The notes: generated from the sequence alone by a model not told the origin. Counted from the stretch's first letter, positions 1 to 7,689 are shown. The stretch: 16,867 bases of DNA from DYRG01 sp041161065 (GCA_041161065.1 JBEAVE010000032.1:1-16867), one strand, 5' to 3'. Numbers and translations are program-made.

Positions 1-2
1 TG

Positions 3-391
3 GGAAAAAAGCGAACTAAAAAAGAGGTTTAGTTAGCATTGGATAAAAAGGCAAGTGAGCTAAAAAAGAGATTTCATGTGGGAGGAAGAAGTAGAGAAGA
101 TGCAAGGAAGTTTTGGCAATCTTTCCCACCCGTTTATCGCCAATGCGCAGTTATATATAGTGACAAACGGGAAGTTTACCAAGGAATAATCCCGAGCAAA
201 CGGCATAGAATCGTTGAGAAAAATAAGCGAGAAACGAATCATATTGAGAGGTTTAATAATACCTTAAGACAGAGAGTTTCTAGGTTAGGAAGAAAAACTC
301 TCTTTTAGTTCCTAAGAAACTTTCCCATCATATCGCTTCTCTCGTTCATTTTATCCAACATTACAATTCTTCTCTTTTATTTTCATCTTAA
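3..391 (+). pseudogene. IS1-family transposase, C-terminal part, inactivated
   Basis: Reading from base 3 gives GKKRTKKEV, a TAG stop (30-32), then LALDKKASELKKRF. IS1 relatives have a tryptophan before LALD, so the TAG most likely replaced a TGG codon. The frame then runs through the conserved DDE-transposase C-terminus: PPVYRQCAVIYSD, then PSKRHRIVEKNK, then HIERFNNTLRQRVSRLGRKT. It hits a stop at 306-308 just after RKTLF. The missing end resumes in another frame from about 302 as KKLSHHIASLVHFIQHYNSS and stops at 389-391, so a small indel near 300-307 broke the frame. The segment from 33 to 308 is open and could begin at a TTG at 39, but that is not a real start. Family assignment is by remembered motifs and is strong; the inactivation is directly visible. 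Confidence 0.85.
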
Positions 392-404
392 TTTGATCAC
401 TACC
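388..404 (+). repeat. Right terminal inverted repeat of the IS1-like element
   Basis: The 17 bases TTAATTTGATCACTACC overlap the end of the transposase remnant and finish with the ACC (GGT on the other strand) expected at IS1-family ends. The partner left repeat is outside the window, so the pairing itself cannot be shown here. Confidence 0.6.
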
Positions 405-420
405 AGAAATATTTTATAAC

Positions 421-1305
421 CTACAGTTGTTCAATTTCTGTGATTGTTAAACCCGTGACTTTTGAGATCATTTCATTTGAAAGCCCTTCTTGTTTTAATT
501 TTTGGGCGGTTAAACGAATACCTTTCTCTATCCCCTTTTCTATACCTTTCTGAAAGCCTTTTGTTTCACCTTCATCGTAAGCAGTATTGATAACATTATT
601 CAAATCCCGATAGACTTTTAAACTTTGTTCATATTCACGATATTCTTGGTCTGAATAATTTGCTAATTCTGCTTGTTCAAAAAATTTTGAGAAAATTTTC
701 TCTTGTAGTTTTGCAGGACGGCTGGTTAGTTTTTCTAAATTTTTTAATAAAAATAACCATTTATCAAAATGCGTTTCCAATTCTTCTTCGGTTTTTTTGA
801 ATTTTGGCATTTCTAAATAAATGTAAGTCAATTTATCGTAAAACACGTTTTGTGTGCTTTGATCAACTAATTTAACTTCATGATGAAAAACGGCTTGATC
901 ATCTTGATCTTCGGCAAATACAAAATCTAAAATTCCAATTGTATAAACCGCTTTTAATTTGAAATCCCAATCACCCTGAATTGCTTGTTGCTGAATGGGG
1001 AAAGTCAAATAATAAATGCTCCGATCTTTGAAATAATTTTGTTTAGCTTTTTGTAATTCAACGATAAATTTTTCTCCTTTTTCGTTCTCACAATAAATAT
1101 CAAAAATCGCTTTTCGACTATAAATCATTTTCCCCAATTGCTCTAAAGGAAGATAAGTTAAATCCACGATTTTTCCTTCATCTTTTTTGAGCAACGTATT
1201 CAAAAAATCCATTAAAATATCTTTGTTCATTTCTGAACCAAAAAGTTTCTTAAACCCAAAATCGGTAAAAGGGCTAATATATTTGTCTTTTAATCGTTCA
1301 AACAT
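421..1305 (-). CDS. Rpn family recombination-promoting nuclease / putative transposase (PD-(D/E)XK)
   Basis: The 294-residue protein has the family's N-terminal signature KYISPFTDFGFKKLFG (8-23) and a PD-(D/E)XK core. The likely catalytic residues are D69 in AIFDIYCE and E83/Q85 in FIVELQ (the D...ExQ variant). Rpn proteins of this fold are metal-dependent DNases that raise RecA-independent recombination in E. coli, and many relatives are labelled putative transposases. The C-terminus carries a KGIEKGIEKGI repeat run and a helix-turn-like tail (LSNEMISKVTGLTITEIEQL), common in this family. An upstream in-frame ATG at 1405 would add 34 residues lying inside hisB. I chose 1305 because the protein then begins at the family's normal N-terminus, with AAAGGTG about 11 nt upstream. 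It starts one base after the hisB stop (TAAAATG), so translation is probably coupled. It is AT-rich (15 G/C of 60 in 781-840). Confidence 0.85.
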   Translation of the reverse strand: MFERLKDKYISPFTDFGFKKLFGSEMNKDILMDFLNTLLKKDEGKIVDLTYLPLEQLGKMIYSRKAIFDIYCENEKGEKFIVELQKAKQNYFKDRSIYYLTFPIQQQAIQGDWDFKLKAVYTIGILDFVFAEDQDDQAVFHHEVKLVDQSTQNVFYDKLTYIYLEMPKFKKTEEELETHFDKWLFLLKNLEKLTSRPAKLQEKIFSKFFEQAELANYSDQEYREYEQSLKVYRDLNNVINTAYDEGETKGFQKGIEKGIEKGIRLTAQKLKQEGLSNEMISKVTGLTITEIEQL

Positions 1306-1306
1306 T

Positions 1307-1897
1307 TTATAAAACACCTTTAGTAGAAGGCATAATGTTTTGCATTCTTGGATCGGGTTCAATTGCCATGCGTAAAGCTCGACCAAATGCTTTGAAAATG
1401 GTTTCAATAATATGATGATTATTACGACCTTTCAAATTATCAATGTGTAAAGTAATTTGTGCGTGATTTACGAATCCTTGAAAGAACTCTTGAAATAACT
1501 CGGTATCAAACGTTCCTATCTTATCTTTTGTGAAAGTTGCATTAAATTCTAATCCCGCCCGACCAGAACAATCGATGACTACTCGAGAAAGGGCTTCATC
1601 TAAAGGAACATGGGCATGACCATAACGCACAATACCTTTCTTATTTCCTAAAGCTTTTGCAAAGGCTTGACCGAAACAAATGCCAATATCTTCAACCGTA
1701 TGATGATCATCGATATGGTTATCCCCTTTTGCAATAATTTCTAAATCAATTAAACCATGACGAGAAATCTGATCAAGCATATGCTCTAAAAAAGGAATCC
1801 CTGTTTGAAAATGTCCTTTTCCAGAACCATCTAAATTTAAGGAAACAGAAATCTGAGTTTCTAAAGTATTTCTTTCAATAGTTGCTTGACGTGACAT
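1307..1897 (-). CDS. hisB: Imidazoleglycerol-phosphate dehydratase (monofunctional)
   Basis: HisB removes water from D-erythro-imidazole-glycerol phosphate to give imidazole-acetol phosphate, the sixth step of histidine synthesis, using a manganese-bound site in the cytoplasm. The 196-residue length matches the monofunctional enzyme; there is no N-terminal histidinol-phosphatase domain as in enterobacteria. All three signatures are present: GIPFLEHMLDQISRHG (33-48), GDNHIDDHHTVEDIG (58-72), and GRNNHHIIETIFKAFGRALR (157-176), whose His and Glu residues bind metal. The ATG follows the stop of the upstream membrane-protein gene with no gap (TAAATG), and AGAGGAAA lies just ahead inside that gene, so the two are surely co-transcribed. 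Downstream sits an Rpn nuclease gene instead of the usual hisH, so the his cluster is either dispersed or broken here. Confidence 0.97.
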   Translation of the reverse strand: MSRQATIERNTLETQISVSLNLDGSGKGHFQTGIPFLEHMLDQISRHGLIDLEIIAKGDNHIDDHHTVEDIGICFGQAFAKALGNKKGIVRYGHAHVPLDEALSRVVIDCSGRAGLEFNATFTKDKIGTFDTELFQEFFQGFVNHAQITLHIDNLKGRNNHHIIETIFKAFGRALRMAIEPDPRMQNIMPSTKGVL

Positions 1898-2365
1898 TTA
1901 TTTTTCCTCTAAAGTGGGTAGAATCGTTTTTTTAAGTTCTTGACGTTCTTGTTTTTCTAAGGATAAACGCTTTCTTAAATCGTCTAATTCGGTTTTAATT
2001 AAACCTCGAATATAAGTTTCATCGCGGCGGGTTAATTTGTTTGCGCCCAACATTTGTCGATAAGTTGCGGAGAAAGGCAACGCTGGAATACAAATAATGG
2101 TTGAAATAATAACCAAAAACCCCACCACGATAAAAATAGTTGTACTATCTAATTTATCGGGCGGCATCAAATGTAATTGTTGAACTAAAGGAGAGGTTTT
2201 AATGGCATCAAAAACCATAGGATACCAATCACGAATGAAATACATCGCGGCGGCACTTCCTAAAGAAACCAGAAATATCCACAAATCCGATAATAAACTC
2301 ACGATAAAAAACATTAAGAAAATCCCAAAAAAGACCATTAAAGCGGTAACAATTGGTGTGTCCAT
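1898..2365 (-). CDS. Membrane protein of unknown function with C-terminal coiled coil
   Basis: I do not recognise this 155-residue protein. It has hydrophobic segments at about 4-24, 28-44 and 75-96, separated by a loop of about 30 residues (DWYPMVFDAIKTSPLVQQ...). A charged C-terminal tail (about 110-155, with LDDLRKRLSLEKQERQELKK) looks like a coiled coil and is probably cytoplasmic. The start at 2365 is supported by a strong ribosome site, GGAGGAAG, 2 nt before the ATG region. It is the first gene of a minus-strand operon that continues without a gap into hisB, but nothing in its sequence suggests a role in histidine synthesis. A promoter candidate lies at 2395-2423. Confidence 0.85.
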   Translation of the reverse strand: MDTPIVTALMVFFGIFLMFFIVSLLSDLWIFLVSLGSAAAMYFIRDWYPMVFDAIKTSPLVQQLHLMPPDKLDSTTIFIVVGFLVIISTIICIPALPFSATYRQMLGANKLTRRDETYIRGLIKTELDDLRKRLSLEKQERQELKKTILPTLEEK

Positions 2366-2394
2366 ACTTCCTCCAGAAACTGATAAATGCGCAA

Positions 2395-2423
2395 AGTATA
2401 ACCTAAAAATTGACAGTGGTCAC
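2395..2423 (-). promoter_or_regulatory. Promoter candidate for the membrane protein-hisB-rpn operon
   Basis: On the minus strand GTGACC (2418-2423) is followed by 17 bp and TATACT (2395-2400), about 30 bp upstream of the 2365 start codon. The -10 box matches five of six sigma-70 consensus bases, the -35 four of six. Its -35 lies two bases from the plus-strand -35 of asd, so the two promoters face away from each other and could exclude one another. Confidence 0.5.
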
Positions 2424-2441
2424 AGGTGAATATGTTATAAT
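2410..2441 (+). promoter_or_regulatory. Promoter candidate for asd (extended -10)
   Basis: A perfect TTGACA (2410-2415) and a perfect TATAAT (2436-2441) are separated by 20 bp, longer than the usual 16-18. The -10 is preceded by TGT, which makes a TGn extended -10 that can work with a poor or misplaced -35. The -10 ends 40 bp before the asd ATG. Confidence 0.6.
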
Positions 2442-2481
2442 GAAATGTTAGTCTTTTAATCAATTGAGGAGCATATTGAAA

Positions 2482-3504
2482 ATGAGCCGTTTGTATGATG
2501 TGGCGGTGGTTGGGGCGACGGGCGCGGTCGGCGAAGTGATGATGTCGATTTTAGAGCAACGCAATTTCCCCGTGCGTAATTTGTACCCTTTAGCAAGTAG
2601 CCGGTCGGCGGGAACAAAAGTTAAATTTAAGGGTCAAGAATTAACGGTAGGAAATTTGGAGGAATTTGATTTCTCACAAACCCAAATTGGCTTATTTTCT
2701 CCCGGGGCTTCGGTTTCTAAAATTCACGCGCCTCGAGCGGCTTCGGCGGGCTGTGTGGTCATTGATAATACGTCGGAATTTCGTCAAGACCCTGATATTC
2801 CATTGGTTGTACCTGAAGTAAATCCGCAAGCGATTGCACAATACAAAAATCGCGGGATTATTGCCAATCCCAATTGCTCGACCATTCAAATGTTAGTTGC
2901 TCTAAAACCGATTTATGATGCGGTGGGGATTACCCGAATTAACGTGGCAACCTATCAATCGGTTTCTGGGACGGGTAAAGAAGCGATTGAAGAATTGCTT
3001 TCTCAAACGTCGGCGGTTATTAATGGCAATCAAGCACAACCCCATGTTTATCCGAAACAAATTGCGTTTAACGTTTTACCGCACATCGACGTGTTTATGG
3101 AGAACGGTTATACCAAAGAAGAAATGAAAATGGTTTGGGAAACCCGCAAAATCATGGGCGACGATCGGATTGAAGTGAACCCGACGGCGGTGCGTGTTCC
3201 GGTTTTTTATGGACATTCGGAGGCGGTGCACATCGAAACCCGTGATAAAATCACCGCAGAACAGGCGCGCGATTTGCTCAGTAAAGCGGCGGGCGTGGTG
3301 GTGATCGATGAGCGTCAGGCGGGTGGTTATCCGACGGCGGTCACCGAAGCAGCAGGACAGGACGCGACGTTTGTGGGACGGATTCGTGAAGACATTTCGC
3401 ATCCGCGCGGCTTAAATTTATGGGTAGTGTCAGATAACATTCGCAAAGGGGCTGCGCTTAACAGCATTCAAATTGCGGAAGTTTTGATAAAAGACTATAT
3501 ATAA
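2482..3504 (+). CDS. asd: Aspartate-semialdehyde dehydrogenase
   Basis: Asd reduces L-aspartyl-4-phosphate with NADPH to L-aspartate-4-semialdehyde, the branch point to lysine/diaminopimelate, threonine and methionine. The 340-residue protein has the N-terminal Rossmann motif VGATGAVG (10-17), the catalytic cysteine in NPNCSTIQ (Cys132), the substrate-binding region QSVSGTGKEA (159-168) and the RVPVFYGHSEAVH segment (238-250) that supplies the active-site histidine. Length and motifs fit the shorter Asd2-like type found in many gammaproteobacteria. I start it at the ATG at 2482, with GAGGAG at 2466-2471 as ribosome site; the in-frame TTG at 2464 would overlap that site and add six unconserved residues. 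fimV follows 85 bp downstream, the arrangement known from Pseudomonas and relatives. Confidence 0.97.
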   Translation: MSRLYDVAVVGATGAVGEVMMSILEQRNFPVRNLYPLASSRSAGTKVKFKGQELTVGNLEEFDFSQTQIGLFSPGASVSKIHAPRAASAGCVVIDNTSEFRQDPDIPLVVPEVNPQAIAQYKNRGIIANPNCSTIQMLVALKPIYDAVGITRINVATYQSVSGTGKEAIEELLSQTSAVINGNQAQPHVYPKQIAFNVLPHIDVFMENGYTKEEMKMVWETRKIMGDDRIEVNPTAVRVPVFYGHSEAVHIETRDKITAEQARDLLSKAAGVVVIDERQAGGYPTAVTEAAGQDATFVGRIREDISHPRGLNLWVVSDNIRKGAALNSIQIAEVLIKDYI

Positions 3505-3526
3505 TTTGGCGTTAGTGCTAAATTAT
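3501..3526 (+). terminator. Stem-loop at the asd stop codon, weak terminator candidate
   Basis: ATAATTTGGC (3501-3510) can pair with GCTAAATTAT (3517-3526) around a six-base loop; nine pairs are Watson-Crick and one is G-U. The stem overlaps the asd stop codon. The following bases are AAAG rather than a T run, so it may be an attenuator or mRNA 3'-end structure rather than a true intrinsic terminator. Confidence 0.3.
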
Positions 3527-3547
3527 AAAGTAATTTATTAAGAATTT

Positions 3548-3569
3548 ACCGTCACTCTCAGAGTACGGT
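3548..3569. other. Near-palindrome in the fimV leader
   Basis: ACCGT and ACTCT (3548-3558, one unpaired C between) are mirrored by AGAGT and ACGGT (3560-3569). The result is a ten-pair inverted repeat with almost no loop, 20 bp upstream of the fimV ATG and 6 bp before its GGAG ribosome site. Because the loop is about one base, it reads better as a protein-binding palindrome than as an RNA hairpin. No T run follows. Confidence 0.35.
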
Positions 3570-3589
3570 CACGACGGAGAAATCGGATA

Positions 3590-6500
3590 ATGCGTAAAGT
3601 CACAAAGAAAGCACTGTCGTTGCTGACGTTGGCTTGCTTGGGTCATCAGGCGCAAGCGGTCGGGTTGGGCAATATCGAGGTCAGCTCAAAACTCAATCAA
3701 CCCCTTAATGCTCGAATTAAACTCATGTCTATTCCGCGCCAAGATATGCAAAATCTCGGCAATATTCATGTGCGATTAGCGAGCGCAGAAGCCTTCAAAC
3801 GCGCCGGTTTGGAACGCCCCGTCGTGCTATCGAATCTGCGGTTTAACCTCGAAAGCAGCGGCGACACCTCAGCTGATATTCGCATTTCTTCGTCACAACC
3901 CATCAAAGAACCGTTCGTTAATTTCCTGTTAGAAGTCGATTGGCCCAATGGACGAGTGCTGCGCGAATACACCGTGTTGCTCGATCCACCACTTTACAAA
4001 GCCGAATCGCCCGCACCCGTCACCGCACAAAAAGCGTCGACCGAAGATGCCGTCGCGCCCGCCCCCAAAAAAGGCACTAAAGTCATCACCAGCCGTCCGC
4101 CCACCGCGCCGTTGCCCGATACTGATGTCGCGCTATCTGGACAAACCCACACCGTCAAACGCGGCGAATCGTTGGCATTGATTGCAAACCGTTTGAGAAA
4201 AGGCTCTGGTTTAAGCCAACGCGAAATGATGCAGGCGATTTTTGCTGCCAATCCCGATGCGTTTATTAATAGAAATATCAATATGTTGCGCGCGGGTGCG
4301 GTATTGCAAACCCCCTCTGGCAGCAGCGAAACCACCGATCAAAACGCCGCACTCGACTCGGTTGCAACCAATAAAACCCAATGGGAAGATTATCGAGATC
4401 AAGCCGCTGATAATACAGAAAATGCGCCCGTCGCCACGACCACCGCGCCCAAAAAAGCTCCGCCCCGTCCCAAAACCGCCGCCATCACTCGTCCGTTAGA
4501 AATTAGCGGCGCAAGCGATAACGGCAGCGGATCAGGCGCGAAAGGAGAATCTGGACAACTTCGTCAGCAATTACAAGAAGTTATTGAAGAAAATAAACGC
4601 ATTCAACAGGAAAATAAAAACCTTAAAGAAGACCTCGCCGCCACAAAACAGTTGGTGGAAGGTATGAAACAGCAAATTGATGCGCTGATTAAAGTTCAAA
4701 ATGACACGTTGGCGCGCCTCGAACAGCAGACCAAAGGTGGACAAACCGCCGCTCAAACAGTCGCCGCCGCCACACCTAAAACTCCCGACAAAACCGACCC
4801 CAAATCCGACGTTAAAACAACGGACACCCCCAAAACCGAAACGCCCGTTAAACCCAACGATTGGGGACAAACTGACGTAAAAACAGACGTGAAATCCGTC
4901 GAATCCGTCGCCAAAACCGATACCCCAACCGATATTAAATCTGATGCCAACACAGCGGTTAAAACGGAAGAAACCCCCGTCAAACCAACTGATTGGGGCA
5001 CAACCGCAAAAACCGAGCAAAATAACGGGTGGGAAAGCGCGCCAAAAACCCCTGAAAAAACCCCCGTCGCTGATAATACAAAGCCAACTGAAGATAAAAA
5101 AGACGATCCCAAACCCGCTGACACCTCTAAAGCCGTCGATGCGCCAAAACCCGCCGATAAACCCAATGTTACGCCGGTCGTTAATCAAACACCCCCACCC
5201 GAAGAAGGGATTTTGGATAGCGTGTTAAGCATGGCAAGCGGCGCGGGAACGGTTGCGGACGAGGCAGTTTCGATGGTGCCGGGCGGTTGGTGGACAGTCG
5301 GCGGCGGCGTGGGCATTCCGTTGTTGGGTGGTCTGGGCTGGAATGCTTATCGGCGCAAACGTCAGCAACCCGATGATTTAGAAGAAGATGATAATGATGA
5401 CTTGCTCCAAGAAGGCAAAGACGAGTTTACCGATCGCGACTTAGAAAATATTGACGAAGGTTTTGAGGAAATTGACCTCGACAACCGTGACGGCTTGATG
5501 GCTTCCGATGAAGTGCTAGATGAAGTCGATGTTTATGTTGAGTACGAACGCTATGATCAAGCCTTAGAAACCCTCAATCACGCGCTCGAGCAACGTCCTG
5601 ATTATGAACCCTATTTGTTCAAACGCTTAGAAATCGATGCCGCCATCGGTGACACCGCCGCCTTCGAACAACACGCGCTGCCTTTACACCAAACCGCCGG
5701 CGAACACAGCGACAGTTGGCAAAAAACCCAAGCGTTATGGCGCAAAATTAGCGATAAACCGTTGAATATCAACGCAGAATCTCATGAAGGTGGAATGGGT
5801 ATCGGCACTGCCGCCGCCGTAGGATTGGGCGCAGCCGGTTTAGCTGCCGCCGGATTAGCTGCTGCAGGTGCTTTTGAGAGCGATGGCGAGCAACCCACTG
5901 AATATCAAACAGATTCCGATACCGAATTAGAATCATTGGATATGAGCGAATTGGATTCCGACGATAACGCCAATTTGGATTTCTCTTCGTTGGACGCAAG
6001 CGAAACCGGCGATATGGATTTCAATTTGTCCAGTGAAGAAACCGATATTTCAACGCTCGACATGGATAGCTTGGAATTGGGTGAAGAAACGGAATCCACT
6101 TCAGATGACTCCATGAGTTTTGATCAGGATTTCAATCTTGATGAATCTTCCTCCGACGAAGAAATGAATTTCTCTTTAGACAATAAAGAAACCGATGATT
6201 TCAATCTTCAAGAAAAAGAAACCTCAACCGACTTAAATTTAGATAGCCATGAAGAAATGGATTTGTCGTTAAATTTAGATGAGGAAATGGGATTAGATGA
6301 CCTCAATTTAGACGATAGCTCTGAAATGCCTTCCGCGATTGCGGCTGAACCAGCAACTGCCGACGCAGCTCTCCCAGAAGAAGATTCTTTCTTGTTAGAT
6401 GACGGCAATTTAGAAATGGGTAGTTTTGAGGAGGAAGAACCCGTTGCAGAACCCGTCGCAGAAACCACCGATCTACCTTTAGATTTAGATAATGAATTTT

Positions 6501-7669
6501 TATTAGACGATGGCGAATTACAAGCTGAAGTTTCTACCGAAGAAACACCTGTCGCGGCAACCGTCGAAGAAACACTCGGCGGCGGATCAGAACCTACACT
6601 TGACGATAACTTTATCGATGACTCAAACATTGAAGATTTTGGGCTTGAATTAAGCGGAACACCTGTTGAAGAAACCCCGTTAGAAACTGCGCAAACAGAA
6701 GAGAATGATTTTGCACTCGATGATAGTTTCAATTTGGATTTGAATTCTGAAGAAAACGTAGAAACTAATGATGAGTTAAGTTTAGACGGTTTGACTGAAG
6801 AAACCCCGTTAGAAACTGCGCAAGCAGAAGACAGTGATTTTGCACTCGATGATAGTTTCAATTTGGATTTGAATTCTGAAGAAAATGTAGAAACTAACGA
6901 TGAGTTAAGTTTAGACGGTTTAACTGAAGAAACCCCGTTAGAAACTGCGCAAACAGAAGATAGTGATTTTGCACTCGATGATAGTTTCAATTTGGATTTG
7001 AATTCTGAAGAAAATGTAGAAACTAATGATGAATTAAGTTTAGACGGTTTGACTGAAGAAACCCCATTAGAAACTGCGCAAACAGAAGACAGTGATTTTG
7101 CACTCGATGATAGTTTCAGTTTGGATTTGAATTCCGAAGAAAATGTAGAAACTAACGATGAATTAAGTTTAGACGGTTTAACTGAAGAAACCCCGTTAGA
7201 AACTGCGCAAACAGAAGATAGTGATTTTGCGCTCGATGATAGTTTCAATTTGGATTTGAATTCTGAAGAAAATGTAGAAACTAACGATGAGTTAAGTTTA
7301 GACAGTTTAACTGAAGAAAATCCCTTAGAAACTGCTTCCGAAGATGATTTCAAATTAGATGATGATTTTTCAGATTTCGATTTGAGCATGAATGAAGAAC
7401 AACCTACAAATGATTTGGATTTATCATTAGGTGCAGATGAACAAGCATTATTGAGTGATGATTTTAGCTTAGATTTGAATGAAGAAATGAGCGATAATGA
7501 TTTCAATCTGGATATGGACGATGTAGAAAGTAAATTTGATTTAGTGCAAACTTACTTAGAATCTGACGATCTTGCCAGTGCGCAATCGGTATTGGAAGAT
7601 ATTGCTCAATCTGGAACACCTGAACAGCAAGCAAGGGCGCAAGAAGTTTTAAAGGAACTGGGTGTGTAA
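3590..7669 (+). CDS. fimV: FimV-like peptidoglycan-binding polar/motility scaffold protein
   Basis: FimV is an inner-membrane polar organiser of type IV pili, secretion and cAMP signalling in Pseudomonas-type bacteria. This 1359-residue version has a signal peptide (1-23, ending AQA), the FimV N-terminal region with LGNIEVSSKLNQPLNARI (26-43), a LysM domain (about 187-242, HTVKRGESL), a coiled coil (about 322-382), a Lys/Pro/Thr-rich linker with two ETPVKPxDWG copies, and a Gly-rich hydrophobic segment (566-587) followed by RRKR. A TPR-like region follows (about 641-710), then a second uncharged Ala/Gly/Leu segment (736-762), a long Asp/Glu/Ser/Leu region with five 43-residue repeats (1027-1241), and the FimV C-terminal domain (1309-1359, DDVESKFDLVQTYLESDDL). 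GGAG at 3576-3579 precedes the ATG. The usual downstream truA is absent; a strong terminator follows instead. Confidence 0.95.
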   Translation: MRKVTKKALSLLTLACLGHQAQAVGLGNIEVSSKLNQPLNARIKLMSIPRQDMQNLGNIHVRLASAEAFKRAGLERPVVLSNLRFNLESSGDTSADIRISSSQPIKEPFVNFLLEVDWPNGRVLREYTVLLDPPLYKAESPAPVTAQKASTEDAVAPAPKKGTKVITSRPPTAPLPDTDVALSGQTHTVKRGESLALIANRLRKGSGLSQREMMQAIFAANPDAFINRNINMLRAGAVLQTPSGSSETTDQNAALDSVATNKTQWEDYRDQAADNTENAPVATTTAPKKAPPRPKTAAITRPLEISGASDNGSGSGAKGESGQLRQQLQEVIEENKRIQQENKNLKEDLAATKQLVEGMKQQIDALIKVQNDTLARLEQQTKGGQTAAQTVAAATPKTPDKTDPKSDVKTTDTPKTETPVKPNDWGQTDVKTDVKSVESVAKTDTPTDIKSDANTAVKTEETPVKPTDWGTTAKTEQNNGWESAPKTPEKTPVADNTKPTEDKKDDPKPADTSKAVDAPKPADKPNVTPVVNQTPPPEEGILDSVLSMASGAGTVADEAVSMVPGGWWTVGGGVGIPLLGGLGWNAYRRKRQQPDDLEEDDNDDLLQEGKDEFTDRDLENIDEGFEEIDLDNRDGLMASDEVLDEVDVYVEYERYDQALETLNHALEQRPDYEPYLFKRLEIDAAIGDTAAFEQHALPLHQTAGEHSDSWQKTQALWRKISDKPLNINAESHEGGMGIGTAAAVGLGAAGLAAAGLAAAGAFESDGEQPTEYQTDSDTELESLDMSELDSDDNANLDFSSLDASETGDMDFNLSSEETDISTLDMDSLELGEETESTSDDSMSFDQDFNLDESSSDEEMNFSLDNKETDDFNLQEKETSTDLNLDSHEEMDLSLNLDEEMGLDDLNLDDSSEMPSAIAAEPATADAALPEEDSFLLDDGNLEMGSFEEEEPVAEPVAETTDLPLDLDNEFLLDDGELQAEVSTEETPVAATVEETLGGGSEPTLDDNFIDDSNIEDFGLELSGTPVEETPLETAQTEENDFALDDSFNLDLNSEENVETNDELSLDGLTEETPLETAQAEDSDFALDDSFNLDLNSEENVETNDELSLDGLTEETPLETAQTEDSDFALDDSFNLDLNSEENVETNDELSLDGLTEETPLETAQTEDSDFALDDSFSLDLNSEENVETNDELSLDGLTEETPLETAQTEDSDFALDDSFNLDLNSEENVETNDELSLDSLTEENPLETASEDDFKLDDDFSDFDLSMNEEQPTNDLDLSLGADEQALLSDDFSLDLNEEMSDNDFNLDMDDVESKFDLVQTYLESDDLASAQSVLEDIAQSGTPEQQARAQEVLKELGV
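6668..7312 (+). repeat. Five tandem 129-bp (43-residue) units in fimV
   Basis: Units start at 6668, 6797, 6926, 7055 and 7184, each encoding a 43-residue block that begins EETPLETAQ and contains DSFNLDLNSEENVETNDE. A degenerate sixth unit begins at 7313 (EENPLETAS). Most differences between units are silent third-base changes; amino-acid changes are few (T/A in unit 2, N/S in unit 4, G/S in unit 5, and ENDF for DSDF in unit 1). The exact multiple-of-three period keeps the frame whatever the copy number, so this is a candidate for length variation between strains and a likely trouble spot for short-read assembly. Confidence 0.95.
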
Positions 7670-7689
7670 TTGATTGCAACTTGACAAAG

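Larger units (their letters stand above)
1..404 (+). mobile_element. Decayed IS1-family insertion sequence, right-hand part
   Basis: The window starts inside this element, so its left end is not visible. What remains is the 3' part of an IS1-type transposase reading frame and the right terminal inverted repeat (388-404). The repeat, read inwards on the minus strand, begins GGTAGTGATC, and IS1-family ends characteristically begin with GGT. The transposase is inactivated by an internal stop and a frameshift, so the copy cannot move on its own. It lies only 16 bp downstream of the stop codon of the Rpn gene. The 8-9 bp after the repeat (from 405, agaaatatt) would be one arm of a target duplication if the insertion was simple; the other arm is outside the window. 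Confidence 0.85.

Noticed and set aside
12..74. Near-repeat of about 20 bp (gaactaaaaaagaggttt at 13-30 and gagctaaaaaagagattt at 57-74), giving SELKKRF in two frames
   Set aside because: In the transposase frame the first copy encodes TKKEV before the LALD motif and the second encodes SELKKRF, so each has its own place in the IS1 protein. The likeness is probably chance in A-rich DNA.
1306..1407. Longer Rpn protein starting at 1407 inside hisB
   Set aside because: The extra 34 residues read antiparallel-free but out of frame through the conserved hisB 3' end, do not resemble the family N-terminus, and a good start lies at 1305.
4571..5188. Overlapping minus-strand frames of 205 and 137 codons in the fimV linker
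   Set aside because: They are low-complexity Gly/Phe or Ser/Val strings opposite the Lys/Pro/Thr-rich FimV linker, without ribosome sites or recognisable domains.
6208..7506. 432-codon open frame on the minus strand across the acidic part of fimV
   Set aside because: It is the mirror of the repeated Asp/Glu/Ser/Leu codons of fimV, is almost pure Ser/Lys/Leu in composition, repeats with the same 129-bp period, and has no independent support.
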